This document shows, piece after piece, positions 1 through 5,544 of a DNA stretch of 5,544 nucleotides (positions within the stretch are counted from its first letter, which is position 1; each line of letters begins with the position of its first letter). Source of the stretch: Gemmatimonadaceae bacterium (GTDB taxonomy: Bacteria > Gemmatimonadota > Gemmatimonadetes > Gemmatimonadales > Gemmatimonadaceae); contig JACMOE010000157.1 in the NCBI GenBank assembly GCA_014378185.1, positions 1-5,544 on the forward strand, in the 5' to 3' direction. Under the pieces are notes generated by a model, which was not told the DNA's origin, did no database searches, and saw only the letters and a program-made list of their open reading frames with translations. Position numbers and translations under genes: made by a program.

Positions 1-386
1 GCGCCACTGACACCGGTGACGACGACCTGCTCGAGATTCAGGATGTCCTTGTCGAGATCGAAGTCCTTGTCGGTGCGGCCCACGTTGAGCACGAGCGGGA
101 GGCGCTTCGGCTTGTGGCCGATGTAGCGCGCCACCAGGTCGACGGTACGACCGCGGCTCTTCGAGACATCGATGCTGAAATTGTAGCGCCCATCCAGAGC
201 CGTGATTGCCCCGACGCCGAGCGTGGGAATGCCGACGCTCGCTCCGCCGAGGGGCCGCCCGTCGGACGTCACCTTGCCGGCAAAGACGGCCTGTTGCGCC
301 CAGACAGCAGTGGCGGAAAACGCGACGGCCGCCATCGCAGCGGCAACCTGGACAACCCTGCGGATCAGTACTCGATCCCTGTGCAT
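1..386 (-). CDS. SusC/RagA-family TonB-linked outer membrane receptor, N-terminal part (cut by window edge)
   Basis: This is the first 128 codons of an outer-membrane nutrient receptor; the plug and beta-barrel lie beyond the left edge. Translating the minus strand from the ATG at 386-384 gives a basic n-region (MHRDRVLIRR), a hydrophobic stretch and a likely signal peptidase site after AVWA (about residue 30). Residues 33-115 form a carboxypeptidase-regulatory-like beta-sandwich (GKVTSDGRPLGGASVGIPT, then ALDGRYNFSI, then VDLVARYIGHKP). The segment LEQVVVTG at 118-125 is the conserved TonB-box region that precedes the plug in SusC/RagA proteins. The start is supported by an AGGGAGG ribosome binding site 6 bases upstream. 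By family knowledge such proteins work with a SusD-type lipoprotein and TonB to import oligosaccharides, peptides or other ligands; no SusD is visible, and it would be expected beyond position 1. The substrate cannot be told from this part. A classical TonB-dependent receptor with an N-terminal regulatory domain is the alternative. Confidence 0.87.
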   Translation of the reverse strand, partial: MHRDRVLIRRVVQVAAAMAAVAFSATAVWAQQAVFAGKVTSDGRPLGGASVGIPTLGVGAITALDGRYNFSIDVSKSRGRTVDLVARYIGHKPKRLPLVLNVGRTDKDFDLDKDILNLEQVVVTGVSG

Positions 387-390
387 GTAC

Positions 391-399
391 GACCTCCCT
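391..399 (-). promoter_or_regulatory. Strong Shine-Dalgarno site of the SusC-like gene
   Basis: Read on the minus strand this is AGGGAGGTC, with the AGGGAGG core (399-393) lying 6 bases before the ATG at 386. It is a close match to the anti-Shine-Dalgarno complement and fixes the receptor's start codon. It contrasts with the divergent gene at 583, which has no comparable site. Confidence 0.75.
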
Positions 400-442
400 G
401 ACGGGTGGGGGACTAACTGGAAGACGGGGGGAGCGCGTTTTG

Positions 443-462
443 CGGCGGTGGATTACCCGCCG
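443..462 (-). other. Hairpin-forming inverted repeat in the divergent intergenic region
   Basis: CGGCGG (443-448) and CCGCCG (457-462) are exact complements around an 8-base loop, so a 6-bp all-GC stem can form. It lies in the 5' leader of the SusC-like gene, about 57 bases before its start codon, and could also act as an operator. No uridine run follows it on either strand, so it is not an intrinsic terminator. Short GC palindromes are common in such DNA and no function is shown. Confidence 0.3.
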
Positions 463-481
463 GGACGGTGGAGTCCTTGCG

Positions 482-514
482 CAATCAATGGTTTTCGCGA
501 TGATTGTTTTCGCG
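482..514. repeat. Direct repeat and inverted repeat in the divergent intergenic region
   Basis: The 9-mer GTTTTCGCG occurs at 491-499 and again at 506-514, a spacing of 15 bases start to start. A shortened relative, GTTTTGCGG, is at 437-445. Overlapping this, CAATCA (482-487) is an exact inverted repeat of TGATTG (501-506) around a 13-base loop. The segment is locally AT-richer than its surroundings and lies between two divergent genes, which is where operator sites for shared control would be expected. No regulator family is recognised. Confidence 0.35.
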
Positions 515-526
515 GTAGCTGTCGCC

Positions 527-555
527 ATGGTACGGAAAAAGAACCGGGGCCGCAA
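527..555 (-). promoter_or_regulatory. Candidate sigma70-like promoter for the SusC-like gene
   Basis: On the minus strand, TTGCGG (555-550) and TACCAT (532-527) are separated by exactly 17 bases. Each box matches 4 of 6 bases of the classical -35 and -10 consensus. If used, transcription would begin near 520 and give a 5' leader of roughly 130 bases. The match is weak, the promoter consensus of this organism group is not known to me, and in GC-rich DNA such pairs occur by chance, so this is a suggestion only. Confidence 0.2.
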
Positions 556-582
556 CCCTCAGCTTTTCGAGCGTCCACTCCC

Positions 583-1347
583 ATGACATCCCGAGCCTGC
601 ACGATCTGCCTGATGGTTTCCGTTGCCGTGACGCCGCTCCGTGTGGCGGCCGCACAGGCAGGCAGCGCGCAAGTAACGGGTACGATCATCGACGCGAGCT
701 CGAAGTCGGCCGTTCCCGGTGCCGACGTGGTGCACGTGGGCGGAGGGCGAAGCGTGGTGACCGATTCACTTGGGCATTTCACCTTCGGCGAGCTGCCGCC
801 GGGCATTGTTCGCTTCGTGGTGGGGAGCGTGGGCTTTCCGGTTCTGCGGGTGGCGGTGGCGCTCACCCAGGGCGAACGCCTGTCGAAGGTGATCGAGCTG
901 GATTCGTCGAGCGCCGGCCGCGCGGCGACCCAATCTCTGCCTGGCGTGGCGATCATCGCCCCTCGTCCGCCAATGCCGCGGTTCGTGGATTTCGAGCGCC
1001 GGCGCCTCACGGGACGCGGGCAGTACCTCGTGCGGGAGGAGCTGGAGAGGTCCGGAGTCGGCTCGCTGCAGGACGCCATGCGCGGACTGCGGGGCGTGAA
1101 CATCGATTGCGGCGGGAGCAATGGGTGCAGCATCCGGATGGCGCGCGCTCCCATGCGATGCCGTCCCGAATACATCGTGGACGAGCGCGTGGACAACGTA
1201 TTCGGACTGGACACGCCAATACGCGACATCGAGGGAATCGAAGTGTATACCGGGCCAAGCGACGTACCGGGGGAGTTCGCTGGCCGAAGCGCCGGATGTG
1301 GCGTGATCGTGGTGTGGACCCGCGCCGGTCCATCGCGGTCACGCTAA
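583..1347 (+). CDS. Exported carboxypeptidase-regulatory-like / TonB-plug-domain protein without a beta-barrel
   Basis: This 254-residue protein has a signal peptide with likely cleavage around AAAQA (residues 22-26). Residues about 28-107 form a carboxypeptidase-regulatory-like domain (VTGTIIDASSKSAVPGADV, then VTDSLGHFTFGELPPG). After a short linker, residues 137-247 resemble a TonB plug: FERRRLTGRGQYLVREELE, SLQDAMRGLRGVNI, EYIVDERV, then DIEGIEVYTGPSDVPGEF and CGVIVVWTR. This succession is familiar from many small Gemmatimonadota proteins annotated as plug-domain or regulatory-like. The barrel of a true receptor (several hundred residues) is absent, and the ORF ends normally with TAA shortly after the plug, so it is a complete plug-only protein and not a receptor. 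Cys176, Cys182, Cys193 and Cys239 could form disulfides. The frame is open upstream of 583, but ATG 583 is chosen because a signal peptide follows directly; its ribosome binding site is weak. Molecular function is unknown; a periplasmic or outer-membrane accessory role is inferred. Confidence 0.85.
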   Translation: MTSRACTICLMVSVAVTPLRVAAAQAGSAQVTGTIIDASSKSAVPGADVVHVGGGRSVVTDSLGHFTFGELPPGIVRFVVGSVGFPVLRVAVALTQGERLSKVIELDSSSAGRAATQSLPGVAIIAPRPPMPRFVDFERRRLTGRGQYLVREELERSGVGSLQDAMRGLRGVNIDCGGSNGCSIRMARAPMRCRPEYIVDERVDNVFGLDTPIRDIEGIEVYTGPSDVPGEFAGRSAGCGVIVVWTRAGPSRSR

Positions 1348-1352
1348 TTTTT
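1315..1352 (+). terminator. Weak candidate terminator after the plug-domain gene
   Basis: Two mutually exclusive hairpins can form at the gene's end. One is TGGACC (1315-1320) with GGTCCA (1327-1332), a perfect 6-bp stem and 6-base loop. The other is GACCCGCG (1317-1324) with CGCGGTC (1334-1340), 7 pairs with one bulged C. A run of five T follows at 1348-1352, just after the TAA stop. The T run begins 7 bases from the nearer stem, too far for a good intrinsic terminator, so confidence is low. Confidence 0.22.
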
Positions 1353-1361
1353 CACAAGCCT

Positions 1362-1422
1362 GTCCTTCGCGTCGCCCAGGTGACACAAGGAGCAGGTCTT
1401 TCGCTTCGCTCAGGACGACAAA
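1362..1422. repeat. Two imperfect copies of a dispersed intergenic repeat (LSEAKDL type)
   Basis: Copy one (1362-1387, beginning GTCCTTCGCGTCGCCCAGG) and copy two (1396-1422, beginning GTCTTTCGCTTCGCTCAGG) align over about 26 bases with few differences, 34 bases apart. Copy two, read on the minus strand, gives CCTGAGCGAAGCGAAAGACC, the core of a short repeat that I know to be scattered through intergenic DNA of many environmental bacteria and to produce spurious peptides with LSEAKDL or HPERSEG. Here the minus-strand reading is indeed VVLSEAKDLLL. It fills most of the 78-bp gap between the plug-domain and DsbA-like genes. Its role is unknown; copy one is the more diverged. Confidence 0.6.
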
Positions 1423-1425
1423 TCG

Positions 1426-2112
1426 ATGGGGACTCACATGCCGCGTACCTTGGTCATCCTGCTCGTCATCACGAGTGCCCTTGCCTGCTCCGACCCGAAG
1501 CCCGAGCCACCGCCGCCCACGGTCCGCCAGGTCATCCAGCAACATGCGCGCGCCGATCTCCGGCCCGATTCGTTCTCGATGGCAGCGGATCGCGGACGCG
1601 TGCTGGGGGACTCGACGGCGCCGGTGTGGGTGGTTGTCGTGAGTGACTTCCAGTGCGAGGCGTGCAAGCAGTGGAACGAGGAGGTACTCCCGGACCTGCG
1701 TGATCGCTACGTGTCACGCGGCAAGGTACGCGTGGCGCTGCTTAACAGGCCATTGCCATCACACGTGAACGCGATGCCGGCAGCCCTGGTCGCGACGTGC
1801 GCCGCTGCGGAGGGCAGGTTCTGGCAGACGGCGCGTCGCATCTTTGCCACGCAGTCGCGCTGGAAGGACTTGCCTGACGCGAGACCGTTCCTGGATTCCC
1901 TGGCCCTCGCGTCCGGGGTCGATTCGGCGGCGCATCGGATCTGCTCGGACCAGGCGCGTGGGCAAAAGCTCGTCCGCAACGACGAAGAGCGTACGACGGC
2001 TTCCCACGTGGACTCGGTGCCCACGTTCTTCATCGGCACGCATCGACGGGTGGGTGCCACGTCGTGGCGCACGTTCTTCGCCGTCCTCGACTCGGCGATC
2101 GCGGGCAAGTAG
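1426..2112 (+). CDS. DsbA/thioredoxin_4-family thiol oxidoreductase-like lipoprotein
   Basis: This 228-residue protein is predicted to sit in the periplasm. A hydrophobic segment (residues 8-20) ends in SALAC, a variant lipobox with Cys21 as the probable lipidated residue, followed by a proline-rich linker (KPEPPPPTV). The catalytic domain begins GDSTAPVWVVVVSDFQCEAC, with the CxxC active site CEAC at 77-80. CAAAEGRFW (125-133) is typical of the helical insertion, and SVPTFFIG (198-204) carries the expected cis-proline, Pro199, opposite the active site. Cys173 is a further cysteine. Length and motif order fit the DsbA/BdbD group, which oxidises or isomerises disulfides in exported proteins. 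The dipeptide between the cysteines is EA, not the PH of classical DsbA, so redox behaviour cannot be predicted. The start could instead be ATG 1438, which has GGGGA 5 bases upstream; ATG 1426 has AGGA 10 bases upstream. Both keep the lipoprotein signal. It follows the plug-domain gene by 78 bp and may or may not be co-transcribed with it. Confidence 0.88.
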   Translation: MGTHMPRTLVILLVITSALACSDPKPEPPPPTVRQVIQQHARADLRPDSFSMAADRGRVLGDSTAPVWVVVVSDFQCEACKQWNEEVLPDLRDRYVSRGKVRVALLNRPLPSHVNAMPAALVATCAAAEGRFWQTARRIFATQSRWKDLPDARPFLDSLALASGVDSAAHRICSDQARGQKLVRNDEERTTASHVDSVPTFFIGTHRRVGATSWRTFFAVLDSAIAGK

Positions 2113-2119
2113 GAACTGG

Positions 2120-5100
2120 CTATCGGGGTGCGCGCACGGTGATGTCGCGCATGCCCGGTGCAAGCGGCACAATCTGCTCGCGACCACCCGGCCAGCGAAC
2201 CCATAGTGACGTGGCTCCGGGGGGCGTGGCCATTACCGTGACGGCGCCGTCCACGGACCAGTAGCCACCACCCTCACGAATTTCGCGCACAGGACCGCGC
2301 GTCGTTCCCGAAATGACCCGCAGCTGCGCGCCGACACCGCGGGGATTTGCCGGGCCAGCGTCTACATGTACGCGAAGGCCCGGTGTCGCACGCAAGTTGT
2401 GCCACAGGGTGGTGGCTGCACCATTCTGCGCGACGGCGAGATCGACGCGTCCGTCGCCATCGTAGTCTGCCGCGGCGGCGCCGCGCCCGTCACCCAGCAC
2501 TTCGATTCCCGACGCGCGCACGCCGAGGGCACGAAATCCACCTCGCCCATCGCCGAGCAGGAGTTGTCCGGCGCCGGCGTCGAAGCGCATGGTGCCGATG
2601 TCGGTGGGCGAGAAGTTCTGGGCGAGAAAGAGATCCTCGCGGCCGTCACCATCAAAATCCGCGACCACAACGCCGAACGCCGGCGCAACCTGAGCTGCGC
2701 GCGGCAGCGCGTGCGCCTCGAAACGTCCGCCGCGGTTGAGGAAGAGGGTGTGCTCGAAGGTGGTGGCGCCCACGCGACCCACGACTTTTGCCGCGGTACC
2801 GAGCAACTCGTCCACAGTGCGTTTCGCATAATCGGCAAAGGATGGAAAGCGTTCGCGCACACCGGGCAGCACCATGCCCAGACGCGAAGACGACTCGAGC
2901 GGCATTTCGCGACCGGTGATGGAGTCACGCCGCGCGAAGATCAGCCCCGAGCCGCTCACGCCGAAGTTGCCGATGACCAGCTCATAGGGCCTGTCGCTCG
3001 ACGCGGCCCACGGCGTGTTGAGGCCCCAACTCGTGGCCACGAGATCCAGCCGGCCATCACCGTCGAAGTCACCCGCCGCGAGTCCGTTCCACCGGCTGGT
3101 GATGGCACTCATGCCCCATTCGCGCGTGACGTCGCGGAAGCGCCCACGCTCATTGTGCAGCACGCGCACCGGCCCCCACTCAGCGGCGACGACCAGCTCG
3201 GGCCATCCGTCGCCGTCAAGGTCCGCGAAGATTGCGGACGAGAGGAGGCCGAGGGATGCGAGCACCTTCGCATTGGCGGTGTCGATGACGAAGCGTCCGT
3301 CAGCGGTACGCAGGTAGATGTGCGAGGGCGCCGGGAATGGCCACGTGCCGGGAATGACGCGCGCGCCCACGAAGAGATCGAGCAGGCCGTCGCCGTTCAC
3401 GTCAGCGAGGGCGAGTGGGCCAACACTGGCGCTCTCGGGCGGCGCAATGGCCACGGGTGCACCGGGCGCGCCAGCGCGCAGCGGGAAGCCGAGCACGGAC
3501 GAGACGCCGAGTGCTTCCGCGGGCGATGATGATTCGTAACTCGACTGGCCGGCGATCAGCGTCGTGCCTCCGCGACCATCCGGGATCGGGAGAATGGTCG
3601 TGAGATCCCACGCGGCCGTCGGGGCGCGCGTCGTCGTGAAACGGGCGGGCGCATTGTGGAGCACCGCGAGCGATCCGCCGCGGCCCGTGCCGACGACCAG
3701 ATCCTCGCGTCCATCACCATCGGTGTCGATCCAGCTGATACCGGGTCCGAGCTGGCTGAAGCGATTGGGGAGGAGGGGTTGCCGGCGATAGTCGTCGAAG
3801 AGCGAGTCGACGTGCATGTGACCGCCCAGCAGCGCGGTCGCGTTGCCGAAGAGCGGCGGTGCGGAATCGGTTTCTGTTGGCACGGGTGTCGCGCCCGCGG
3901 CGCGTGCACCGGCCTGGTCGACCTCGTAGAGCCGATTGCGCGGGACGTTCGCGAGAGTGCTGCGCCGGCCATCGCGCCACTTCACCTCGATGGTGACGAG
4001 CGAGTCGCGACCCGTGGCGAAGGCCAGCTGGGTGTCACTGCCCGAGAGGTAGTAGCCTCCATCGGTCATCTCGCGGGACTGCGCCGGGAGTGATCGCGTG
4101 CGCACCGTGACGACCGCGCCAATGCCGGCATCGTTGGGTGTCGTTCCCCGCAGGCGCACGGCCACGCGGGGAGCGCTGCTTTCATTGCGGTAGACCACGG
4201 GAGGGGCGTTCAGCCGCGTGACGATCACGTCGAGGTCACCATCGCCGTCGAAGTCGGCGAGCGCGATACCCTGTGACATGGCGTCGTCCACGCCAAAGCC
4301 CCACTCGCGACTGACGTCGCCGAAACTCACGTCGCCATGGTTGCGCAATGCGACGCTCCGTGTGGCAAGGCGCGGGAATTCCCCCTGCTCCTTGTTCCAT
4401 GCAATGCGGGGTACGCTGTTCCGGATGCGCTCGAACGTGTCGGCATCACGGATGTCCCAGCGATGCCCATTCACGACGAGCAGGTCTTCGTAGCCATCGA
4501 GATCCACGTCCAGGAAGGCGGAGCCCCAGGACCAGTCCGTGGCCGCCACGCCAGCGAAGTCGGCGACCTGCGCCCACGTGCCGTCGCCGCGGGACAACTG
4601 AAGCGTATTGCGCATCCACTGCCCGCGGTCGGTGGTGAGGCCGACTTTCTTGGGCAGCGGCGTGTGCGTGGGAATCTGGCGTTGGCGTTCAGCGAGCGTG
4701 GCGCTCAGCATGTCGGTGGTGAAAAGGTCGACGTGCCCATCACGGTTCACGTCGGCGAAGTCGACGGACATGCAGGTGTTGCTCGTTTCACGCACCGACA
4801 ATGCCGGTGCGAGCCGGAAGTTGCCCTTGCCGTCGTTCAACCAGAATTGATCCGGATCCTCGAAGTCGTTGCAGACATAGAGGTCGGGTGCGCCGTCGCC
4901 ATTCACGTCGTAGAACCGCGCCGCCAGCGTGAAGAAGTCGGGCTCGGTGGTGACCGGACTGCCGTCCTCGTTCAGAAAACGCGGTCCGGTGATCGGCACG
5001 CGGGTAAAATGACCGTGGCCGTCATTGAGGAAGAACAGGTCCACTTCGGCGCGCTGCGACCGCGCAATGCCGCCGAGGTCCTTTCGTTCCTCGACGCGGT

Positions 5101-5544
5101 ACTCCTGCTTCCATGGATCGACGACCTGGTACGTACCGTTGATCTTCTTCACCGTCTGGTCCATCGCGCGTGCCTGCGGCGAATAGGCATCGAGCGCATT
5201 GCGCCTTTTGTAGGTGGCGACGTAGAGGTCGAGGGTGCCGTTGCCATCCACGTCGGCGAGCGTAAGCGTGGTGACGGCATAGCCGCCCGTGAGACCGCTG
5301 CCAGCGGTGGCGTCGCGAAAGTGGCCCTTGCCGTCGTTCAGCCAGAGCTTGAGCGGTCCGCCGAGCGTGCCGCAGATGAGGTCGAGCGTTCCGTTGCCAT
5401 CGACGTCGGCGAAGGCCGCGCCGGTGGTGGCCAGACCGCGCGTGTCGATGCCGCTGGTGGCAGTGACATCGGTGAAGTGGAAGTTGCCATCGTTGTGATA
5501 GAGTGCGGCCGGTCGTTCGACGGAGGCGAGGAAGACATCCGGCC
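2120..5544 (-). CDS. Large CRTAC1-like secreted protein with FG-GAP/VCBS repeats and two ASPIC/UnbV domains (N-terminus beyond window)
   Basis: 1140 codons plus a TAG stop (2122-2120) are visible and the frame stays open to the right edge. The GTG at 5251 is internal, since repeats continue upstream of it (ADVDGNGTLDL twice, then PDVFLAS at the edge). Calcium-type DxDxDGxxDL loops lie at fragment residues 46, 97, 212, 264, 345 and 430, followed by an ASPIC/UnbV domain (459-543, bases 3914-4168). A second set lies at 606, 714, 774, 825, 962 and 1026, followed by another ASPIC/UnbV domain (1056-1139, bases 2126-2377). Family signatures include PDLYVCNDFEDPDQFWLNDG, the WSWGSAFLDVDLDGYEDL segment, and SLFDDYRRQPLLPNRFSQLGPG opening the second half. 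The N-terminal signal peptide is not visible. The repeats are expected to form integrin-alpha-like beta-propellers. The family recurs near SusC/SusD genes; its biochemical role is unknown, with adhesion or extracellular ligand binding the usual guess. It converges on the DsbA-like gene with 7 bases between stops. Confidence 0.92.
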   Translation of the reverse strand, partial: PDVFLASVERPAALYHNDGNFHFTDVTATSGIDTRGLATTGAAFADVDGNGTLDLICGTLGGPLKLWLNDGKGHFRDATAGSGLTGGYAVTTLTLADVDGNGTLDLYVATYKRRNALDAYSPQARAMDQTVKKINGTYQVVDPWKQEYRVEERKDLGGIARSQRAEVDLFFLNDGHGHFTRVPITGPRFLNEDGSPVTTEPDFFTLAARFYDVNGDGAPDLYVCNDFEDPDQFWLNDGKGNFRLAPALSVRETSNTCMSVDFADVNRDGHVDLFTTDMLSATLAERQRQIPTHTPLPKKVGLTTDRGQWMRNTLQLSRGDGTWAQVADFAGVAATDWSWGSAFLDVDLDGYEDLLVVNGHRWDIRDADTFERIRNSVPRIAWNKEQGEFPRLATRSVALRNHGDVSFGDVSREWGFGVDDAMSQGIALADFDGDGDLDVIVTRLNAPPVVYRNESSAPRVAVRLRGTTPNDAGIGAVVTVRTRSLPAQSREMTDGGYYLSGSDTQLAFATGRDSLVTIEVKWRDGRRSTLANVPRNRLYEVDQAGARAAGATPVPTETDSAPPLFGNATALLGGHMHVDSLFDDYRRQPLLPNRFSQLGPGISWIDTDGDGREDLVVGTGRGGSLAVLHNAPARFTTTRAPTAAWDLTTILPIPDGRGGTTLIAGQSSYESSSPAEALGVSSVLGFPLRAGAPGAPVAIAPPESASVGPLALADVNGDGLLDLFVGARVIPGTWPFPAPSHIYLRTADGRFVIDTANAKVLASLGLLSSAIFADLDGDGWPELVVAAEWGPVRVLHNERGRFRDVTREWGMSAITSRWNGLAAGDFDGDGRLDLVATSWGLNTPWAASSDRPYELVIGNFGVSGSGLIFARRDSITGREMPLESSSRLGMVLPGVRERFPSFADYAKRTVDELLGTAAKVVGRVGATTFEHTLFLNRGGRFEAHALPRAAQVAPAFGVVVADFDGDGREDLFLAQNFSPTDIGTMRFDAGAGQLLLGDGRGGFRALGVRASGIEVLGDGRGAAAADYDGDGRVDLAVAQNGAATTLWHNLRATPGLRVHVDAGPANPRGVGAQLRVISGTTRGPVREIREGGGYWSVDGAVTVMATPPGATSLWVRWPGGREQIVPLAPGMRDITVRAPR

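Noticed and set aside
202..582. N-terminal extension of the plug-domain gene back to an ATG at 202
   Set aside because: The extra 127 residues run across the receptor gene on the opposite strand and have no domain-like character. A proper signal peptide begins exactly at ATG 583.
453..1229. Minus-strand open frame (258 codons) opposite the plug-domain gene
   Set aside because: It is a shadow frame: Ser/Arg/Thr/Pro-rich with no recognisable domain, while the plus strand encodes recognisable motifs throughout.
1339..1545. Small minus-strand ORF containing VVLSEAKDLLL
   Set aside because: This peptide is the known spurious translation of the dispersed intergenic repeat and overlaps the start of the DsbA-like gene.
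2128..2137. Palindrome GTGCGCGCAC just past the convergent stops as a terminator
   Set aside because: It has no loop, no T run follows on either strand, and it encodes the C-terminal TVRAPR of the large protein.
2366..3529. Long plus-strand open frame (387 codons) opposite the large gene
   Set aside because: It is antisense to clearly conserved repeat and ASPIC coding sequence. Its peptide is low-complexity and Arg/Ala/Glu-rich, as expected from the complement of GC-rich DxDGDG codons.
5249..5251. GTG at 5251 as the start of the large minus-strand gene
   Set aside because: It is a valine codon inside an ADVDGNGTLDL calcium loop. The same frame continues upstream with further FG-GAP sequence to the window edge.
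2440..5440. Repeated short DNA motifs such as GCCGTCGAAGTC on the plus strand, considered as a CRISPR-like or iteron array
   Set aside because: Spacing is irregular, and each copy is the complement of codons for D-F-D-G-D-G calcium loops. The repetition is explained at protein level.

Overview
The window is GC-rich, dense with coding sequence and entirely chromosomal in character. Its protein families point to a member of the Gemmatimonadota (Gemmatimonadetes) or a relative with the same outer-membrane systems. The clues are a SusC/RagA-type TonB-linked receptor, a small 'regulatory domain plus TonB plug' protein ending in a CGVIVVWTR-like motif, and a very large CRTAC1-like FG-GAP/ASPIC-UnbV protein. 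The intergenic repeat that reads LSEAKDL in translation also fits. The taxonomic assignment is inferred from family recognition; no search was run.

Layout, left to right. Positions 1-386 (minus) hold the first 128 codons of a SusC/RagA-like receptor that runs off the left edge. A 196-bp divergent intergenic region (387-582) holds its strong ribosome binding site, weak promoter-like elements, a 9-bp direct repeat and a hairpin. Positions 583-1347 (plus) encode a 254-residue exported protein with a carboxypeptidase-regulatory-like domain and a TonB plug-like domain but no beta-barrel. After a 78-bp gap carrying two imperfect copies of a dispersed repeat, 1426-2112 (plus) encodes a DsbA/thioredoxin_4-family lipoprotein with a CEAC active site. 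Seven bases after its stop lies the stop of a convergent gene on the minus strand (2120 to beyond 5544). That gene encodes at least 1140 residues of a secreted CRTAC1-like protein made of two tandem modules, each with six visible calcium-type DxDxDGxxDL loops followed by an ASPIC/UnbV domain.

How the parts may fit together (inference): all four products look exported or envelope-associated. The SusC-like receptor would import a ligand through the outer membrane. The large propeller protein belongs to a family that I associate from general knowledge with SusC/SusD loci, and is probably surface-exposed or secreted. Both lie on the minus strand, with the two plus-strand genes between them. The plug-only protein has four cysteines in its mature part and lies next to a periplasmic thiol-oxidoreductase-like lipoprotein, so a folding relationship is possible but unproven. 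I see no RNA gene, CRISPR array, insertion sequence, phage gene or clearly new system; the most unusual items are the barrel-less plug protein and the doubled propeller/ASPIC architecture.
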